A stretch of 38,183 nucleotides of DNA from an uncultured Arcobacter sp. (lineage in GTDB: Bacteria > Campylobacterota > Campylobacteria > Campylobacterales > Arcobacteraceae): NCBI GenBank assembly GCA_937860115.1, contig CALMBI010000024.1, positions 1 through 38,183 on the forward strand, read 5' to 3'. The translations under genes were made by a program, and so were the position numbers. Below, one piece after another: positions 10,001 through 27,348 of this stretch. How positions within the stretch are numbered: the first letter of the stretch is position 1; every line of letters begins with the position of its first letter. The notes under the pieces were generated by a model, which searched no databases, was not told the DNA's origin, and saw only the letters and a list, made by a program, of their open reading frames with translations.

Positions 10001-10476
10001 GAATAAGCAAACATTCCTAAAAGAATAGCAACTATAGTGACAGACTGTACCGCTCCATTTCCAGCTGCTATATTGTTACTTCCTAAAAGTTCTTTAATAT
10101 AGCCATATTTCGCTGGAGAATACAATGCACTTTGAGCAGCAAGCAAAAAAGTGAGTCCAAAAGCAATCCAAAAAAATCCAAGATAATATGAAGTTGTGAT
10201 TCCAATAGTAATAAATACTGCAAACCATGCCGATATTTGCATAACACGATCTTTTTTGAAGCGATCACTAAGAAATCCAGCAGGAGAAAAAAGAAGGATA
10301 AAAGGAAGTAATATCAAACCATTTACAATAGCCGTTAAGATTATCTGCTCACTTCCATCATAGACTTTAAAAATTGTATTTTGGATAATTATTTTATGCC
10401 CAAGGTCTGTAAAAGCATTTAAAAATACAACAACTATATAAGGAAGAAATCCTCCTATTTTCAGTAGATTGGACAT
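7036..10476 (-). CDS. Three-domain MFS transporter / 1-acyl-glycerophosphate acyltransferase / AMP-dependent acyl-ACP synthetase fusion (Aas-like)
   Basis: N-terminal MFS helices; PlsC-like GNHISWLDW and FPEGTISR; AMP-binding SSGSEGTPKGVMLSHRN, GYGATECSPV. Confidence 0.9.
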   Translation of the reverse strand: MSNLLKIGGFLPYIVVVFLNAFTDLGHKIIIQNTIFKVYDGSEQIILTAIVNGLILLPFILLFSPAGFLSDRFKKDRVMQISAWFAVFITIGITTSYYLGFFWIAFGLTFLLAAQSALYSPAKYGYIKELLGSNNIAAGNGAVQSVTIVAILLGMFAYSIGFENLLMDTTSEESILKNIAPLGFALIGGSLLELFLAYKLPNKTIEKNYQKFILSDYIKGKYLQKNLKLIKTNEIILISIIGLSIFWAVSQVVLAVFPAYVKEHFEVTNVIVIQGLMAVSAIGIIVGSMLASKLSKNYIELGMVPVGSIGVFITLLLIPFISDLYLTGLNFFFFGVFGGLLLVPLNSLIQFHASNKRLGLILSGNNFIQNIFMFSFLVATVSFSFLEVNDTQILYLVAFIAFGSSLYTIYKLPQSLIKLFISVFFSFKYRLKVKGIENIPQNGGLLLLGNHISWLDWAFVQMASPRPIRFVMERSIYEKKILKPFLDFFKVIPISSGGGKKSLEEVAKYIANGEVVCIFPEGTISRSGHLGEFKKGFEIATSHLENGTIIPFYISGLWGTKWSRSNINFKEIKETKYKKDVIVSFGKPKNIKASASEVKKNLFEIASESWDNYINEFQNIDSVLIETVKRNGSKIALVDISGEEFSYNKMLTMALFFRNIIQKNSEQNIGLLLPTTSIGAILNIATLLAGKTTVNLNYTASKEAILFGIEQAKIKNIYTSRKFCDKLKDKGIDVNSLFENLNVTYLEDIKKNSSKLDMIPILLRYGFIKFAPTFLVKSLYGSKNTIDSIGAILFSSGSEGTPKGVMLSHRNLLTNVKQIGEMLNITDKEVFLGTLPIFHAFGLTVTTLLPLIEGIKLVCHPDPTDGYGIGKTVAKNKVTFMCATSTFIRLYLRNKKLTPLMFETLNMVFAGAEKLNPAVADEFKQKFGVEVYEGYGATECSPVISANIPDNLDMNYWQVQTGNKRGTIGMPLPGCAVKIVDPNSMDELPIGEDGLIIVTGSNVMVGYLNNKEKTNDVLVRLGDRVWYKTGDKGHVDEDGFVTIVDRYSRFAKVAGEMISLTAVENKIYEAFGDLEDLKLAAVNLPDEKKGEKIVLLINQEIEELKQIIIEFGIEPLWIPSEVKVVANIPLLGSGKIDFAGVKKLAL

Positions 10477-10494
10477 AATCTCCCCTTTTGTAGA

Positions 10495-11772
10495 TTATTC
10501 GACAAAATCCTCAGTTTCGATTCTAAAGATTGTAAGATATGGCAATTTTATAGGGAGTTTTATTGGATTGATATTTCCACTATGTACAGATTCAAGTTCT
10601 TTTCCTGATTCTGTTGTAAGTTTTTTAAATTTTATATAAGTTTTGCCATCTCTTTTATAGATAGTACCTATTTCATTATCAACTTCAGATATCTCCGCTC
10701 CAAGTGGGGCAAATACTTCCACCTCTTCATTGAGATAAGTTTTGTATTTACACATAAAATGCTCCCCATCAGCTGTCACCAATCCACTCACTTCAAATGC
10801 ACCTTTACTCATCGTATAATCATGGTTTTCTGTCCCTTGTTTTTCAAATGGTTTATGTACAAGATAAGCATCTGTAAAGCCTCGATTTTTAGTTGTTTTA
10901 AGTTCATCTTGGTATTTTTGTGCTACAAATTTTCCAGCATAAAAATCATCTATTGCCATACGATATGTGTATGCAGTAATTGCTGCATAATAAGGTGATT
11001 TTGTTCTCCCTTCAATTTTTATACTATCAACTGCTCCACTTGCAAGTATCTCATCGATATGACTAGCAAGGTTCATATCTTTTGCATTGAAGATATATGT
11101 TCCAATCTCTGGTTGCTCTTCAAGTCTAAAAAGTGTCCCGTGATTTTCGTTTCCAGCATACAAAGTGTATTCAAATCGACAATCATTTGCACAACTTCCA
11201 CGATTTGGGACTCTTCCCATTTGAACAGCACTTACCAAACATCTTCCACTATACGCAAAACACATAGATCCATGGACAAATATCTCTATCTCAAGATCTG
11301 GCAATCTTTTTTTTATCTCTTCCACATCTTTTAAACTTATCTCACGTGCTGCAATAATTCTTCGCACACCCATATCATAATAGACTTTTGCATCAAGGTA
11401 GTTCATCACATTTGCCTGAGTTGAAAGATGAATCGGAATATGTGGAGCTATCTCACGACAGAGTCCAACAACCCCAGGAGTTGCTACAATAAGTGCATCA
11501 GGATTTAGTTCACTCATCGCTTTTATATGGTTTTTAAGAAGCTCAATTTGTGAATTAAATGGAAAACCATTGATAGTAACATAGACTTTTTTTCCTAATG
11601 AGTGAGCATAGTCTATTCCCTCTTTAAAAGTTTCAACAGTAAACTCTTTTCCACTTCGTATTCTAAGTGAAAAATGGCTCACCCCTCCATAAACTGCATC
11701 AGCTCCATAAGCAAATGCTATTTTTAATTTTTCTAAATTTCCAGCTGGTGATAATAATTCTACTTTTTTCAT
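10495..11772 (-). CDS. U32 family peptidase / tRNA hydroxylation protein TrhP(YegQ)-like
   Basis: KVELLSPAGNLEKLKIAFAYGADAVYGG, GSMCFAYSGRCLVS, GRVPNRGSCANDCRF, IKIEGRTKSPYYAA. Confidence 0.92.
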   Translation of the reverse strand: MKKVELLSPAGNLEKLKIAFAYGADAVYGGVSHFSLRIRSGKEFTVETFKEGIDYAHSLGKKVYVTINGFPFNSQIELLKNHIKAMSELNPDALIVATPGVVGLCREIAPHIPIHLSTQANVMNYLDAKVYYDMGVRRIIAAREISLKDVEEIKKRLPDLEIEIFVHGSMCFAYSGRCLVSAVQMGRVPNRGSCANDCRFEYTLYAGNENHGTLFRLEEQPEIGTYIFNAKDMNLASHIDEILASGAVDSIKIEGRTKSPYYAAITAYTYRMAIDDFYAGKFVAQKYQDELKTTKNRGFTDAYLVHKPFEKQGTENHDYTMSKGAFEVSGLVTADGEHFMCKYKTYLNEEVEVFAPLGAEISEVDNEIGTIYKRDGKTYIKFKKLTTESGKELESVHSGNINPIKLPIKLPYLTIFRIETEDFVE

Positions 11773-11890
11773 ATAACTCTTTTGTATTAATATTGTATTT
11801 GATTTGTTTTTTGATTATATCGAAGCTCAACTAAATTATGAAAGTTCAAGATAATATCTAATCAAAAGTTTAAGAAGTTTATTTGGAAGT

Positions 11891-11918
11891 TTAAAGAGGA
11901 GTGATCTCTCCTCTTTAA
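11891..11918 (-). terminator. rpoC downstream terminator-like hairpin
   Basis: Perfect 11-bp stem TTAAAGAGGAG...CTCCTCTTTAA just after the rpoC stop. Confidence 0.65.
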
Positions 11919-11921
11919 TTT

Positions 11922-20646
<8,725 letters not shown>

Positions 20647-20663
20647 TTAATAAAGCTTAAAAA

Positions 20664-20704
20664 AGCACTCTAAGATACATGACTAACATGTATCATAGAA
20701 TGCT
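20664..20704 (-). promoter_or_regulatory. Long hairpin in the rplL-rpoB intergenic region (attenuator/processing candidate)
   Basis: 18-nt arms matching at 16/18 positions, 5-nt loop, followed on the minus strand by TTTTTT. Confidence 0.6.
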
Positions 20705-20721
20705 AACTTTTTTAAACCACT

Positions 20722-20747
20722 AATGCTTCGCCGTATGGCGAAGCATT
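20722..20747 (-). promoter_or_regulatory. Second hairpin in the rplL-rpoB intergenic region
   Basis: Perfect 11-bp stem AATGCTTCGCC/GGCGAAGCATT with 4-nt loop. Confidence 0.6.
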
Positions 20748-20771
20748 ATAAGGGTTTTTTACTAAGAAAAA

Positions 20772-21143
20772 TTATTTAATAATAACTTTTGCTCCAGCTT
20801 CTTCTAATTGTTTTTTAGCAGCTTCTGCAACATCTTTAGGAACACTTTCTTTTACGATAGAGTTTGCTTCTTCAGACATAGTTTTAGCTTCTTTTAATCC
20901 AAGACCAGTTAATGCTCTAATCTCTTTAATAACGTTGATTTTTTTGTCTCCAGAGTCAACTAAAACAACTGTAAACTCAGTTTGCTCTTCAGCAGCTTCA
21001 ACAGCAGCAACAGCTCCACCAGCAACAGCTACAGGTTGAGCTGATACTCCAAATTTTTCTTCAAACTCTTTTACTAATTCTGAAAGCTCTAATACGCTTA
21101 AACCAGAAATAAATTCTAATACATCTTCTTTAGAAATTGCCAT
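20772..21143 (-). CDS. rplL: 50S ribosomal protein L7/L12
   Basis: Ala-rich hinge, [29 protein letters not shown]. Confidence 0.99.
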   Translation of the reverse strand: MAISKEDVLEFISGLSVLELSELVKEFEEKFGVSAQPVAVAGGAVAAVEAAEEQTEFTVVLVDSGDKKINVIKEIRALTGLGLKEAKTMSEEANSIVKESVPKDVAEAAKKQLEEAGAKVIIK

Positions 21144-21211
21144 TTCAAATCCTTTTTATTTTTTATTTTAAATATTGTTGTTGTTCACACATTCTGTTGC
21201 TAATCATAAAA

Positions 21212-21700
21212 TTATGCAGCAGTTTCTTCTTTTTGTCTTCTAAGAGCATCAAGACCAATTGTAAAGTTTCTAATAGGTCCCATCCAAACAGAAGCAAGCA
21301 TTCCAAGTAATTCTTCTCTACCTGGTAATTTAGCAAATGCATTAACTCTAGCAGCGTCAGCAATTTCTCCTTCAATAATACCACCTTTGATAACAAAAGT
21401 GTCTTTATTTTCAGAAGCGAATTTCTCAGCAACTTTACAAGCAGTAATTTGATCGTTTGACCAAATAAACATACTTTCAGCTTTAAGATCCATTTCTGGC
21501 ATTCCAGCAGCTTTAAGAGCAACATTTACTAATGTATTTTTCGCAACTTGAACTTTTACTTCAGCATCTTTTGCAGTAAGTCTTAAAGACTCTAATTTTT
21601 TGTGTGTTGAACCTTTATAATTAACAACAACAATAGCACCTGCAGATTTGAATTCTTCAGAAAGCGCATTAACGATTACATTTTTTTCTTGTCTAGTCAT
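21212..21700 (-). CDS. rplJ: 50S ribosomal protein L10
   Basis: MTRQEKNVIVNALSEEFKSAGAIVVVNYKGST; position between rplA and rplL. Confidence 0.98.
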   Translation of the reverse strand: MTRQEKNVIVNALSEEFKSAGAIVVVNYKGSTHKKLESLRLTAKDAEVKVQVAKNTLVNVALKAAGMPEMDLKAESMFIWSNDQITACKVAEKFASENKDTFVIKGGIIEGEIADAARVNAFAKLPGREELLGMLASVWMGPIRNFTIGLDALRRQKEETAA

Positions 21701-21837
21701 AGTTTTCCTCCTTCCAAAACAAAAAAACTTCGGTAGGATTTACGAAAAAAGTAATCGAAGTGAATTTAATCACTCTTTTTACAATTCTCACCCACTGTCT
21801 TTAGTTTTAAGATAAAGCCAAATATTATTTTGGCTAA
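21701..21837 (-). promoter_or_regulatory. Candidate L10 leader (rplJ 5' UTR)
   Basis: 137-nt gap between rplA and rplJ containing several small hairpins (e.g. AGCCAAA..TTTGGCT and ACTTCG..CGAAGT), at the position where L10 leaders are known. Confidence 0.45.
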
Positions 21838-22533
21838 TTAGTTTTTAATATCCATCATCTCTTGAGTATCAATTTTGATACCTGGAGACATTGTTAATGA
21901 AATAGTAGCAGTAGTTACATATTTACCTTTTGCAGTTGAAGGTTTTTGTCTATTTACAGCTGCCATTAAAGCTTTTGCGTTTGCTTTGATATCTTCAGCA
22001 GAGAAAGATGCTTTACCAATTCCAGCATGAATAATACCTTTTTTATCAACTCTATATGTGATTTGACCACCTTTAGCATCTTTAACAGCCTTAGTAACAT
22101 CCATAGTTACAGTTCCAACTTTTGGATTTGGCATTAAACCTTTTGGTCCAAGAATTCTACCAATTTTACCAACTAATCCCATTGTATCTGGAGTAGCGAT
22201 AAGTACATCAAAATTGATTACACCACCTTGGATTTGCTCAACTAAATCATCATTTCCAACTAAGTCAGCACCAGCGGCAAGAGCTTCATCCATTTTAGTT
22301 CCCTTAGCAAACACTGCAACTCTTACAGTTTTACCAGTTCCAGCAGGAAGTACAACAGAACCTCTAATCATTTGATCAGCATGTCTTGGATCTACATTTA
22401 AGTTTAATGCTAATTCTACAGTTTCGTCAAATTTAGCAGAAACTAATTCTTTAACATTTGCAACAGCATCAGTTAAATTATATACTTTTGTTGTATCTAC
22501 TTTAGCAAGTAGATTCTTTAATCTTTTACTCAT
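21838..22533 (-). CDS. rplA: 50S ribosomal protein L1
   Basis: [19 protein letters not shown]; likely start MSKRLKNLL at 22533. Confidence 0.97.
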   Translation of the reverse strand: MSKRLKNLLAKVDTTKVYNLTDAVANVKELVSAKFDETVELALNLNVDPRHADQMIRGSVVLPAGTGKTVRVAVFAKGTKMDEALAAGADLVGNDDLVEQIQGGVINFDVLIATPDTMGLVGKIGRILGPKGLMPNPKVGTVTMDVTKAVKDAKGGQITYRVDKKGIIHAGIGKASFSAEDIKANAKALMAAVNRQKPSTAKGKYVTTATISLTMSPGIKIDTQEMMDIKN

Positions 22534-22611
22534 TTCATTTTCCTTCGCATTTTTGTTTGCTACCACATTTAATGCCTTGTGGTCTTAACGGCAACTAAAT
22601 AATTTTAAAAA

Positions 22612-23037
22612 TTATTTTTCTACTTCTACACCAATACTTCTACATTGACCTTCAACAATTTTAACCGCTTGATCAACATCATTTGTGTTAAGGTCAGCAA
22701 TTTTTTGTTTTACGATATCTAAAACTTGCGCTTTAGAAAGTTTAGCAACTTTATTTTTAAGTGCGTTATTACTTCCTTTTTTAATTCCAGCAGCTTTCAT
22801 AATAAGCTCTGACATTGGAGGTTGTTTTGTAACAAATGTAAAACTTTTATCTGTATATACTGTAATTACAACTGGGATTTTAAATCCAGCATTAGCTTTT
22901 GTTCTTTCGTTGAAAGCTTTACAGAATTCCATAATATTAACACCTCTTTGACCAAGTGCAGGTCCAACTGGTGGTGACGGATTAGCAGCTCCAGCTGGTA
23001 TTTGAAGCTTGATAAAACCTTGTATTTTTTTAGCCAT
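22612..23037 (-). CDS. rplK: 50S ribosomal protein L11
   Basis: [35 protein letters not shown]. Confidence 0.99.
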   Translation of the reverse strand: MAKKIQGFIKLQIPAGAANPSPPVGPALGQRGVNIMEFCKAFNERTKANAGFKIPVVITVYTDKSFTFVTKQPPMSELIMKAAGIKKGSNNALKNKVAKLSKAQVLDIVKQKIADLNTNDVDQAVKIVEGQCRSIGVEVEK

Positions 23038-23060
23038 TTTAATTCCTTTTTATGTTTTGA

Positions 23061-23120
23061 AATAGGTATTAGGCAATACTACTAAAATTAGAAGCTAGTA
23101 CCTATTGCCTAATACCTATT
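23061..23120. repeat. 18-bp perfect inverted repeat in the nusG-rplK gap
   Basis: AATAGGTATTAGGCAATA (23061..23078) and TATTGCCTAATACCTATT (23103..23120) are exact reverse complements. Confidence 0.9.
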
Positions 23121-23137
23121 AACTGATATTTAAAATA

Positions 23138-23665
23138 TCAAACTACCCTTTCTACTTGCGTATAAGAGATTTCAACTGGTGTATTTCTTCCAAAGATTAA
23201 TACATTTAAAGTTAATAATCCCGAAGCCATGTCAAATGATTCAACATTTCCATTAAAGTTCGCAAATGAACCATCTTTGATTCTTACCATTTCACCTTGA
23301 TCAAATGAAATTTTTGGTTTAGCTGCTGCTCTATGATTAACTTTTTCTAAGATTTGATTGATATCTTTTTCACTTAACGGTGATGGTTTTTTTGCTTCAC
23401 CAATAAATCTTCCTACTTTTGCCATTGATTGGATCTTGTGCCAAAGTGCTGTATCAAGATCGATTCTAGCAAATACATATGCAGAGTACAAAGGTTTTTC
23501 GATAATCACTTTTGCACCTTTTTTAATTTCAATAAGATCTTCAGTTGGAACAAGTACTTGCTCTATTCTTCCATCATTCATCTCGCTACTCAATCTCTCA
23601 AGTTGCTTTTTAATAGTTAATTCACTACCTGAATGTGTTTGTATTGCATACCAATTATGTGCCAC
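23138..23665 (-). CDS. nusG: Transcription termination/antitermination protein NusG
   Basis: WYAIQTHSGSE; KOW-type GEMVRIKDGSFANFNG. Confidence 0.98.
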   Translation of the reverse strand: MAHNWYAIQTHSGSELTIKKQLERLSSEMNDGRIEQVLVPTEDLIEIKKGAKVIIEKPLYSAYVFARIDLDTALWHKIQSMAKVGRFIGEAKKPSPLSEKDINQILEKVNHRAAAKPKISFDQGEMVRIKDGSFANFNGNVESFDMASGLLTLNVLIFGRNTPVEISYTQVERVV

Positions 23666-23674
23666 TTTAAATCC

Positions 23675-23857
23675 TTAGTTCATTATAGATGTTAGACTTA
23701 ACGACATAATTGCGTCAATAAGTGCTAAAAATAGTGATATTACAGTTACCACAACAAAAACTGACAAATAAGCACTTTTCACTTGCTCTTTTATCGGAAA
23801 TATTACTTTATTTAATTCGTCTTTAGCTTGTTTATAATAATTACTTAATTTGCTCAA
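23675..23857 (-). CDS. secE: Preprotein translocase subunit SecE
   Basis: Short single-TM protein, YYKQAKDELNKVIFPIKEQV, adjacent to nusG. Confidence 0.95.
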   Translation of the reverse strand: MSKLSNYYKQAKDELNKVIFPIKEQVKSAYLSVFVVVTVISLFLALIDAIMSLSLTSIMN

Positions 23858-23936
23858 AATTTAACCTTTTTAGTGAAAAAATAAAAACAAAAAGTTAACA
23901 TTTTTACTTTTAATTTATCACGTTCAGAATTTTTAG

Positions 23937-24012
23937 TGGCAGGCCAAGAGGGACTCGAACCCCCATCACTCGGATTTGGAATCCGATGCTCTACCATTGG
24001 AGCTATTGGCCT
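23937..24012 (-). tRNA. tRNA-Trp (CCA anticodon)
   Basis: Cloverleaf AGGCCAA...TTGGCCT-G-CCA, anticodon loop ATTCCAAAT, GGTTCGAGTCC T-arm, encoded CCA. Confidence 0.97.
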
Positions 24013-24017
24013 AAAGA

Positions 24018-24040
24018 CTAGGTAGGGATTCCCTACCTAG
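24018..24040. repeat. Perfect 23-nt palindrome between rpmG and tRNA-Trp
   Basis: CTAGGTAGGGATTCCCTACCTAG (11-bp arms around a single central base). Confidence 0.85.
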
Positions 24041-24049
24041 GAAAGAAGA

Positions 24050-24226
24050 CTAAGATTTTAACTTAACTTCTTTGTGAATTGTGTGTTTTCTTAATTTTGG
24101 TGAATATTTTTTCACTTCAAATTTTTCAGTGTGTGTTTTTGGGTTTTTCATTGTTGTGTAGTTAATGTCACCAGTTTCTACACATTTCAAACCTATTTTG
24201 ATTCTAACTTTACCTTTTGCTGCCAT
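24050..24226 (-). CDS. rpmG: 50S ribosomal protein L33
   Basis: Manual translation [58 protein letters not shown]. Missing from the ORF track (58 aa). Confidence 0.96.
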   Translation of the reverse strand: MAAKGKVRIKIGLKCVETGDINYTTMKNPKTHTEKFEVKKYSPKLRKHTIHKEVKLKS

Positions 24227-24239
24227 AATTTAATACCGA

Positions 24240-25448
24240 CTACTCAATAATTTTAGAAACAACACCAGCACCAACAGTTCTTCCACCTTCTCTGATAGCG
24301 AACTTAGTTCCCTCTTCAAGAGCGATTGGAGCAACTAATTGTACAGTTAATTTAGTGTTATCACCTGGCATAACCATTTCAACACCGTCTGCTAATGTAA
24401 CAGCACCAGTTACGTCTGTTGTTCTAACGTAGAATTGTGGTCTATAGTTAGTAAAGAATGGTGTATGTCTTCCACCCTCTTCTTTAGAAAGGATATACAC
24501 TTCACACTCGAATTTTGTATGTGGAGTAATTGTTCCTGGTTTAATAAGAACTTGCCCTCTTTCAACATCTTCTTTTTTAACACCTCTTAAAAGGATACCA
24601 CAGTTATCACCAGCTTGTCCTTGATCCATCTCTTTTCTGAACATCTCAACACCTGTTACAGTTGTTTTGATAGTATCTCTAATACCAACGATCTCGATAA
24701 CTTCACCGATTTTAATTGTTCCTTTTTCAATTCTTCCAGTAACAACTGTTCCTCTTCCAGAAATTGAGAATACATCTTCAACTGGCATTAAGAAATCTTG
24801 GTCGATATCTCTAACTGGAGTTGGGATATAAGAATCAACAGCATCCATTAATGCAACAACTTTCTCTCCCCATGGTCCAACTGTACCAGCTTTAGCTTCT
24901 TCTAATGCTTGGAATGCAGAACCAGGAATAATTGGAGTATCATCACCTGGGAAATCATACATAGAAAGAAGTTCTCTAACTTCCATTTCAACTAATTCTA
25001 ACATTTCATCTTTATCATCTTCATCTAATTGATCTTCTTTATTTAAGAATACTACTAGGTATGGAACACCAACTTGTTTAGAAAGAAGGATATGCTCTCT
25101 AGTTTGAGCCATTGGACCATCTGTAGCAGCGATAACTAAGATAGCTCCATCCATTTGTGCAGCACCAGTAATCATGTTTTTAACGTAGTCAGCATGTCCT
25201 GGACAGTCAACGTGCGCATAATGTCTAGCTGCAGTTTCGTATTCGATATGTGAAGTAGCGATTGTAATCCCTCTTTCTCTTTCTTCTGGAGCGTTATCAA
25301 TTTGATCGTAATCTTTCATTTCTCCACCGAATTTAGTTGCAAGAACTGCAGAAATAGCAGCAGTTAATGTAGTTTTACCGTGGTCAACGTGTCCGATTGT
25401 TCCAATGTTAACGTGTGGTTTATTTCGTGTAAATTTTTCTTTAGCCAT
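24240..25448 (-). CDS. tuf: Elongation factor Tu
   Basis: [45 protein letters not shown]. Confidence 0.99.
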   Translation of the reverse strand: MAKEKFTRNKPHVNIGTIGHVDHGKTTLTAAISAVLATKFGGEMKDYDQIDNAPEERERGITIATSHIEYETAARHYAHVDCPGHADYVKNMITGAAQMDGAILVIAATDGPMAQTREHILLSKQVGVPYLVVFLNKEDQLDEDDKDEMLELVEMEVRELLSMYDFPGDDTPIIPGSAFQALEEAKAGTVGPWGEKVVALMDAVDSYIPTPVRDIDQDFLMPVEDVFSISGRGTVVTGRIEKGTIKIGEVIEIVGIRDTIKTTVTGVEMFRKEMDQGQAGDNCGILLRGVKKEDVERGQVLIKPGTITPHTKFECEVYILSKEEGGRHTPFFTNYRPQFYVRTTDVTGAVTLADGVEMVMPGDNTKLTVQLVAPIALEEGTKFAIREGGRTVGAGVVSKIIE

Positions 25449-25478
25449 TTTTTTTCCTTTTTAGTATTTTTAATTTTA

Positions 25479-25519
25479 CCCTTTGAGTAGATAAGTCAAG
25501 GACTTGTCTATTCAAAGGG
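25479..25519 (-). promoter_or_regulatory. Long hairpin between tRNA-Thr(GGT) and tuf
   Basis: CCCTTTGAGTAGATAAGTC / GACTTGTCTATTCAAAGGG, 17 of 19 Watson-Crick pairs, 3-nt loop. Confidence 0.7.
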
Positions 25520-25533
25520 CCTCAATGCCTTTA

Positions 25534-25608
<75 letters not shown>

Positions 25609-25713
25609 TCAATTGTAAAAAAGTTGGGAATTGTACAATAAAAAACTTTAAATGTAGCTTTAATTAATTTTTATTATTTGAAGTTATTTATTTGATTGAT
25701 TTTTGATTTAAAG

Positions 25714-25790
25714 TGGAGCGGGAGACGAGACTCGAACTCGCGACAATCTGCTTGGAAGGCAGAAGCTCTAGCCAACTGAGCTACTCCCGC
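25714..25790 (-). tRNA. tRNA-Gly (TCC anticodon)
   Basis: GCGGGAG...CTCCCGC acceptor stem, anticodon loop CTTCCAA, encoded CCA. Confidence 0.96.
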
Positions 25791-25794
25791 AAAG

Positions 25795-25879
25795 TGGTGG
25801 TGAGAGAAGGATTTGAACCTTCGAAGCCGTAGGCGGCGGATTTACAGTCCGCAGGATTTGACCACTCTCCAACCTCACC
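25795..25879 (-). tRNA. tRNA-Tyr (GTA anticodon)
   Basis: 85 nt with long variable arm, anticodon loop CTGTAAA, encoded CCA. Confidence 0.96.
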
Positions 25880-25909
25880 GTTAAAAATTTGCGTTTTAAA
25901 ATAAATTAA

Positions 25910-25985
25910 TGGAGCTGGATATAGGACTTGAACCTACGACCTGCTGATTACAAATCAGCTGCTCTACCAACTGAGCTAATCCAGC
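25910..25985 (-). tRNA. tRNA-Thr (TGT anticodon)
   Basis: GCTGGAT...ATCCAGC acceptor stem, anticodon loop TTTGTAA, encoded CCA. Confidence 0.96.
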
Positions 25986-25998
25986 TTAATTTATTTAG

Positions 25999-26074
25999 TG
26001 GTGGCGCGGGGCGGAATCGAACCGCCGACACAAGGATTTTCAATCCTTTGCTCTACCGACTGAGCTACCGAGCC
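25999..26074 (-). tRNA. tRNA-Phe (GAA anticodon)
   Basis: GGCTCGG...CCGCGCC acceptor stem (one mismatch), anticodon loop TTGAAAA, encoded CCA. Confidence 0.94.
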
Positions 26075-26169
26075 ATCTATTTAAGAAGATCATCTTCGTA
26101 AATTGGAGTGGAAGTATAACTAAAGAAACTTAAATAACTCTTAATATTCTAAACATTTTTTGAGATTTT

Positions 26170-27330
26170 TTATAATCTCGTAAATTGTTTAAATTTTTCC
26201 CCTCTTTCTTTGTATGAAGTAAATTGATCAAGTGATGCTGCAGCTGGTGAAAGAAGTGCAATCTCCTCATCATTTTGTGTTATCTTCATATTGTTTGAGA
26301 TATCTTCTACTGCATTTTCTAAAAAATAACATTTATGACAAGTAAGATTATTATACTCTTTTGATAATTGATCTAATTTATCACAATTTGTTCCTATTGC
26401 ATATATCTCTAAATTGTATTGATAAAACTCTTTAAAAAGAGGACTTAGATCTACACCTTTATCATCTCCACCTAATATAATATGGATCTTTTTTTCTTTG
26501 TATCTTTTAATAGCTTGTAATGTTGCATCAAAATTAGTAGCTTTAGAATCATCAACCCACAACCTATGATGTTTATCTCTAAATTCTTCCATTTTATGTG
26601 GATCTTGAATAAAACTATTTATGGTCTCATAAGAGATATTATCAAATAAAATTTTATCTACACTCATAGCTAATAGAGCATCTGTTAAAAATGGTTCTTG
26701 AAAATTGATCTTTGATTTATCGATTCCAAAAGCATTAGCTAAATCATCACAATTATCATAACAAATTTTAAATCCTTTTGTAGGATATGATTCATATTTT
26801 TTTGGAATAATTGCTACTTCTCCTTCAAGTAAACTATCAAGAGGTTTTAGTTTTGCTTTTTCGTACTCTATAAAACTTCCATGCCAACTTGTATGATCTT
26901 CTGTGATCGGTAGTAACACATAGATATTTGGTTTTGCTTGATTTGTGTAATGGATCGTAAATGATGATGTCTCTAAAATCCAAATATTTTTTGATTTATC
27001 CATTTGCGCGAGTGGTAATCCAATATTTCCCCCAGCTTGTGCATTTTTATATTTTAAGACGTGTTCCATCATTGCTGTGGTTGTTGTTTTACCGTTTGTC
27101 CCACTGATCCAAATAGTATATGGTGCATCTTTACAGATAAGATCATATTCACTTATTAAATTTTTTGTATTTTGCACAAGATGATTATAAGGAGGAATAC
27201 CAGGACTTACAACAGTTAGTTCTTCACTATGAATATCATACAACTCGTTATCATTATCATCATAGAGCACTGCATTTGGATAGATTTCTGCTATAGCTTG
27301 AGCAGTTTTACCTTTACCTAATATTCTCAT
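26170..27330 (-). CDS. murD: UDP-N-acetylmuramoylalanine--D-glutamate ligase
   Basis: ISGTNGKTTTTAM, GGNIGLPL, HRLWVDDSKATNFDATLQAI, SPAAASLDQFTSYKERGEKF. Confidence 0.96.
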   Translation of the reverse strand: MRILGKGKTAQAIAEIYPNAVLYDDNDNELYDIHSEELTVVSPGIPPYNHLVQNTKNLISEYDLICKDAPYTIWISGTNGKTTTTAMMEHVLKYKNAQAGGNIGLPLAQMDKSKNIWILETSSFTIHYTNQAKPNIYVLLPITEDHTSWHGSFIEYEKAKLKPLDSLLEGEVAIIPKKYESYPTKGFKICYDNCDDLANAFGIDKSKINFQEPFLTDALLAMSVDKILFDNISYETINSFIQDPHKMEEFRDKHHRLWVDDSKATNFDATLQAIKRYKEKKIHIILGGDDKGVDLSPLFKEFYQYNLEIYAIGTNCDKLDQLSKEYNNLTCHKCYFLENAVEDISNNMKITQNDEEIALLSPAAASLDQFTSYKERGEKFKQFTRL

Positions 27331-27348
27331 TTTTTCTCCAATATCACA

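Noticed and set aside
21163-21525. 120-aa minus-strand ORF overlapping rplJ
   Set aside because: Alternate frame of rplJ; Leu/Lys-rich low-complexity translation with no recognisable domain.
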